Assembly: GCA_016290335.1 (NCBI GenBank)
Contig: JAEETM010000086.1
Coordinates: forward strand, 1 to 14,572
Reading direction: 5' to 3'
DNA from: Treponema sp.
GTDB taxonomy: Bacteria > Spirochaetota > Spirochaetia > Treponematales > Treponemataceae
DNA: 14,572 nucleotides
A model generated the notes under the pieces. The model was not told where the DNA came from, searched no databases, and saw nothing but the letters and a program-made list of their open reading frames with translations. Positions within the stretch are counted from its first letter, which is position 1, and each line of letters starts with the position of its first letter. Of this stretch, positions 13,298-14,572 are shown in pieces. The position numbers and the translations under genes are program-made.

Positions 13298-14572
13298 ATG
13301 AAGAGAATCTTTATCTTACTGCTTTTGCTTTCAGTTATACCGCTTACATTGTGCGCAAAAAAATTCCCATATACAAAAGAAAATCTGCTTACTAACGAAA
13401 GAGAAAAGAAAACTCACCAGAATGCAGGTGCAGTTTATCAGCGGATTAAAGATATAAATCAGCAGAAAATAGATGCGTTTGAAAGCTTTGTTCACGATAT
13501 GCCGCTGGAAGAAAAAATCTGCCAGCTTTTTATAGAAAACCTTGAAGGCAATACAACTTTTATGCCGGTTGAACATCTTCGTGATATTTCAAATAATCAG
13601 GAAATCCCCGAAAGCTCTTATATTATTCCCGGCGGATATCTGTTTTTTTCTTTTAACATTGGCGACAGTCCTGCACAGATTATGGGCTTTACAGATTCAA
13701 TACGTGAGTTCTGTATGACTAACGGAAAAAATCCGCCGTTTCTTGCCGTTGACCAGGAAGGTGGTTATGTAAACAGGCTAAGGAAAATAAGCGGCCCGCT
13801 TCCGTCTTCTCAGGATATTGTAGAAAAAATTGACGCTGATGAAGCTGCCCAGTTATATGGGATGCAGGCACAGCAGATGAAGCTGCTTGGTTTTCATGTA
13901 AACCTTGCGCCGGTGGTAGAGGTTTGTACGGATTCCAACAGGGATTTTCTGGCAGAAAGAAGCTTTGGAGATGCTGTACAGGTAAAGAACTACGGAATCG
14001 CTGCAATAAGGGCGTATGAAGATAACTGCATTGGTACGGTTCTGAAGCATTTTCCAGGCAACACAAATACCGACCCTCACACAGGTCTTCCGGAAATCAA
14101 GCTTGAAGAAAAAGAGCTTTTTGAATCTCTGGAGCCGTTTGAAGAGCTTATAAAACAGAATCCTTCAGGCATACTTATGTCGCACGCAAGAACAAAGGCT
14201 GTTGACGGGAAAGTTCCTTCGTGCCTTTCTCATGTCTGGGTTACGGAAATCCTGCGTAATAAATATGGCTACAATGGTATAATTTTTTCTGATGATATTT
14301 TTATGGGTGCTCTTGCTTCCAACGGTTATGCACCAGAAAAAGCTGTTGTTATGGCGGTAGAAGCTGGCATTGACTGCATTATGATTTCGGAAAAAAGGAT
14401 TTTAAAGCCTGCACGCGTGCTTTATAAAACTGCCTGTGAGAATCCTGAGTTTGCGGCTAAAATTGAGGCAGCGGTAAAAAGGATTCAGCGTTTTAAGCTT
14501 GATATTGGGATTTTAGAGCTTGCTGATGATGGAAGTGGCGCTTATGTGATTAAGGCAGCAGTGGCAGATGAT
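13298..14572 (+). CDS. Secreted glycoside hydrolase family 3, NagZ-like beta-N-acetylhexosaminidase (3' partial)
   Basis: 425 codons are visible with no stop, so the gene continues past the window. Residues 1-20 form a signal peptide (FILLLLLSVIPLTLCA), so the enzyme acts outside the cytoplasm, unlike cytoplasmic NagZ of proteobacteria. A TIM-barrel GH3 domain follows: AVDQEGGYVNRL (150-161), KHFPG (250-254), the D259-x-H261 dyad used as acid/base in the NagZ branch, and FSDDIFMGAL (330-339), containing the nucleophile aspartate. This pattern supports cleavage of beta-linked GlcNAc, in peptidoglycan fragments or chitin-like sugars. The residue after KHFPG is N255, where the family normally has the histidine of KHFPGHG. 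The residue in EGGRV is also changed to Y157. A beta-sandwich or C-terminal extension may follow outside the window. The start is the ATG directly after the TATAAT box. Confidence 0.88.
   Translation, partial: MKRIFILLLLLSVIPLTLCAKKFPYTKENLLTNEREKKTHQNAGAVYQRIKDINQQKIDAFESFVHDMPLEEKICQLFIENLEGNTTFMPVEHLRDISNNQEIPESSYIIPGGYLFFSFNIGDSPAQIMGFTDSIREFCMTNGKNPPFLAVDQEGGYVNRLRKISGPLPSSQDIVEKIDADEAAQLYGMQAQQMKLLGFHVNLAPVVEVCTDSNRDFLAERSFGDAVQVKNYGIAAIRAYEDNCIGTVLKHFPGNTNTDPHTGLPEIKLEEKELFESLEPFEELIKQNPSGILMSHARTKAVDGKVPSCLSHVWVTEILRNKYGYNGIIFSDDIFMGALASNGYAPEKAVVMAVEAGIDCIMISEKRILKPARVLYKTACENPEFAAKIEAAVKRIQRFKLDIGILELADDGSGAYVIKAAVADD

Noticed and set aside
13298..13360. A lipoprotein signal in the GH3 protein (cysteine 19)
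   Set aside because: The residue before the cysteine is leucine, which does not fit even relaxed spirochaete lipoboxes. Signal peptidase I cleavage after A20 is more likely.
13331..14080. Minus-strand open frames opposite the GH3 gene
   Set aside because: They lack recognisable motifs, and the plus strand has a continuous frame with full GH3 motifs to the window edge.

Overview
The window is typical of a low-GC, AT-skewed, gene-dense bacterial chromosome. It combines a secreted glycoside hydrolase of family 43, a secreted GH3 enzyme, a large lipoprotein, and a NarL-type two-component system whose kinase has a big extracytoplasmic sensor. Codon use, the relaxed signal peptides and this gene mix suggest a host-associated (rumen or gut) Treponema or close spirochaete. 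That placement is an inference from general character, since no rRNA or other marker lies in the window.

Layout, left to right. (1) Bases 1-3273, plus strand: a modification cluster of a 5'-truncated gamma-class (M.TaqI-like) adenine DNA methyltransferase, an overlapping beta-class DPPY methyltransferase, and a short S4-less RsuA-family pseudouridine synthase whose ATG directly follows the methyltransferase stop codon. (2) Bases 3266-5870, minus strand: a sensor histidine kinase and its overlapping NarL/FixJ response regulator. (3) Bases 5871-6121: a structured divergent regulatory region holding a 17-bp inverted repeat, a REP-like palindrome and possible operators. (4) Bases 6122-8377, plus strand: a 751-aa lipoprotein of unknown function. 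(5) Bases 8378-8538: a cluster of REP-like palindromes, a terminator, and a promoter placed against the next start codon. (6) Bases 8539-10951, plus strand: a secreted GH43 enzyme and a TtcA-type tRNA thiolase. (7) Bases 10938-13202, minus strand: pncB (nicotinate phosphoribosyltransferase) and an SDR oxidoreductase. (8) Bases 13298-14572, plus strand: a secreted GH3 beta-N-acetylhexosaminidase-like enzyme running off the window.

Three observations stand out. First, the ectodomain of the histidine kinase and the divergently transcribed lipoprotein share a colinear series of short matches. They look like two versions of the same, probably propeller-like, sensory or binding domain, one membrane-anchored to a kinase and one lipid-anchored. 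This may be an undescribed sensor-lipoprotein pair. Second, at least three, probably four, genes have a perfect TATAAT box ending only 6-7 nt before the start ATG and no Shine-Dalgarno sequence, which predicts leaderless mRNAs. In contrast the lipoprotein gene and pncB have clear Shine-Dalgarno sequences. Third, the lipoprotein gene is bracketed by REP-like palindromes, and the upstream one sits inside a longer near-perfect inverted repeat.
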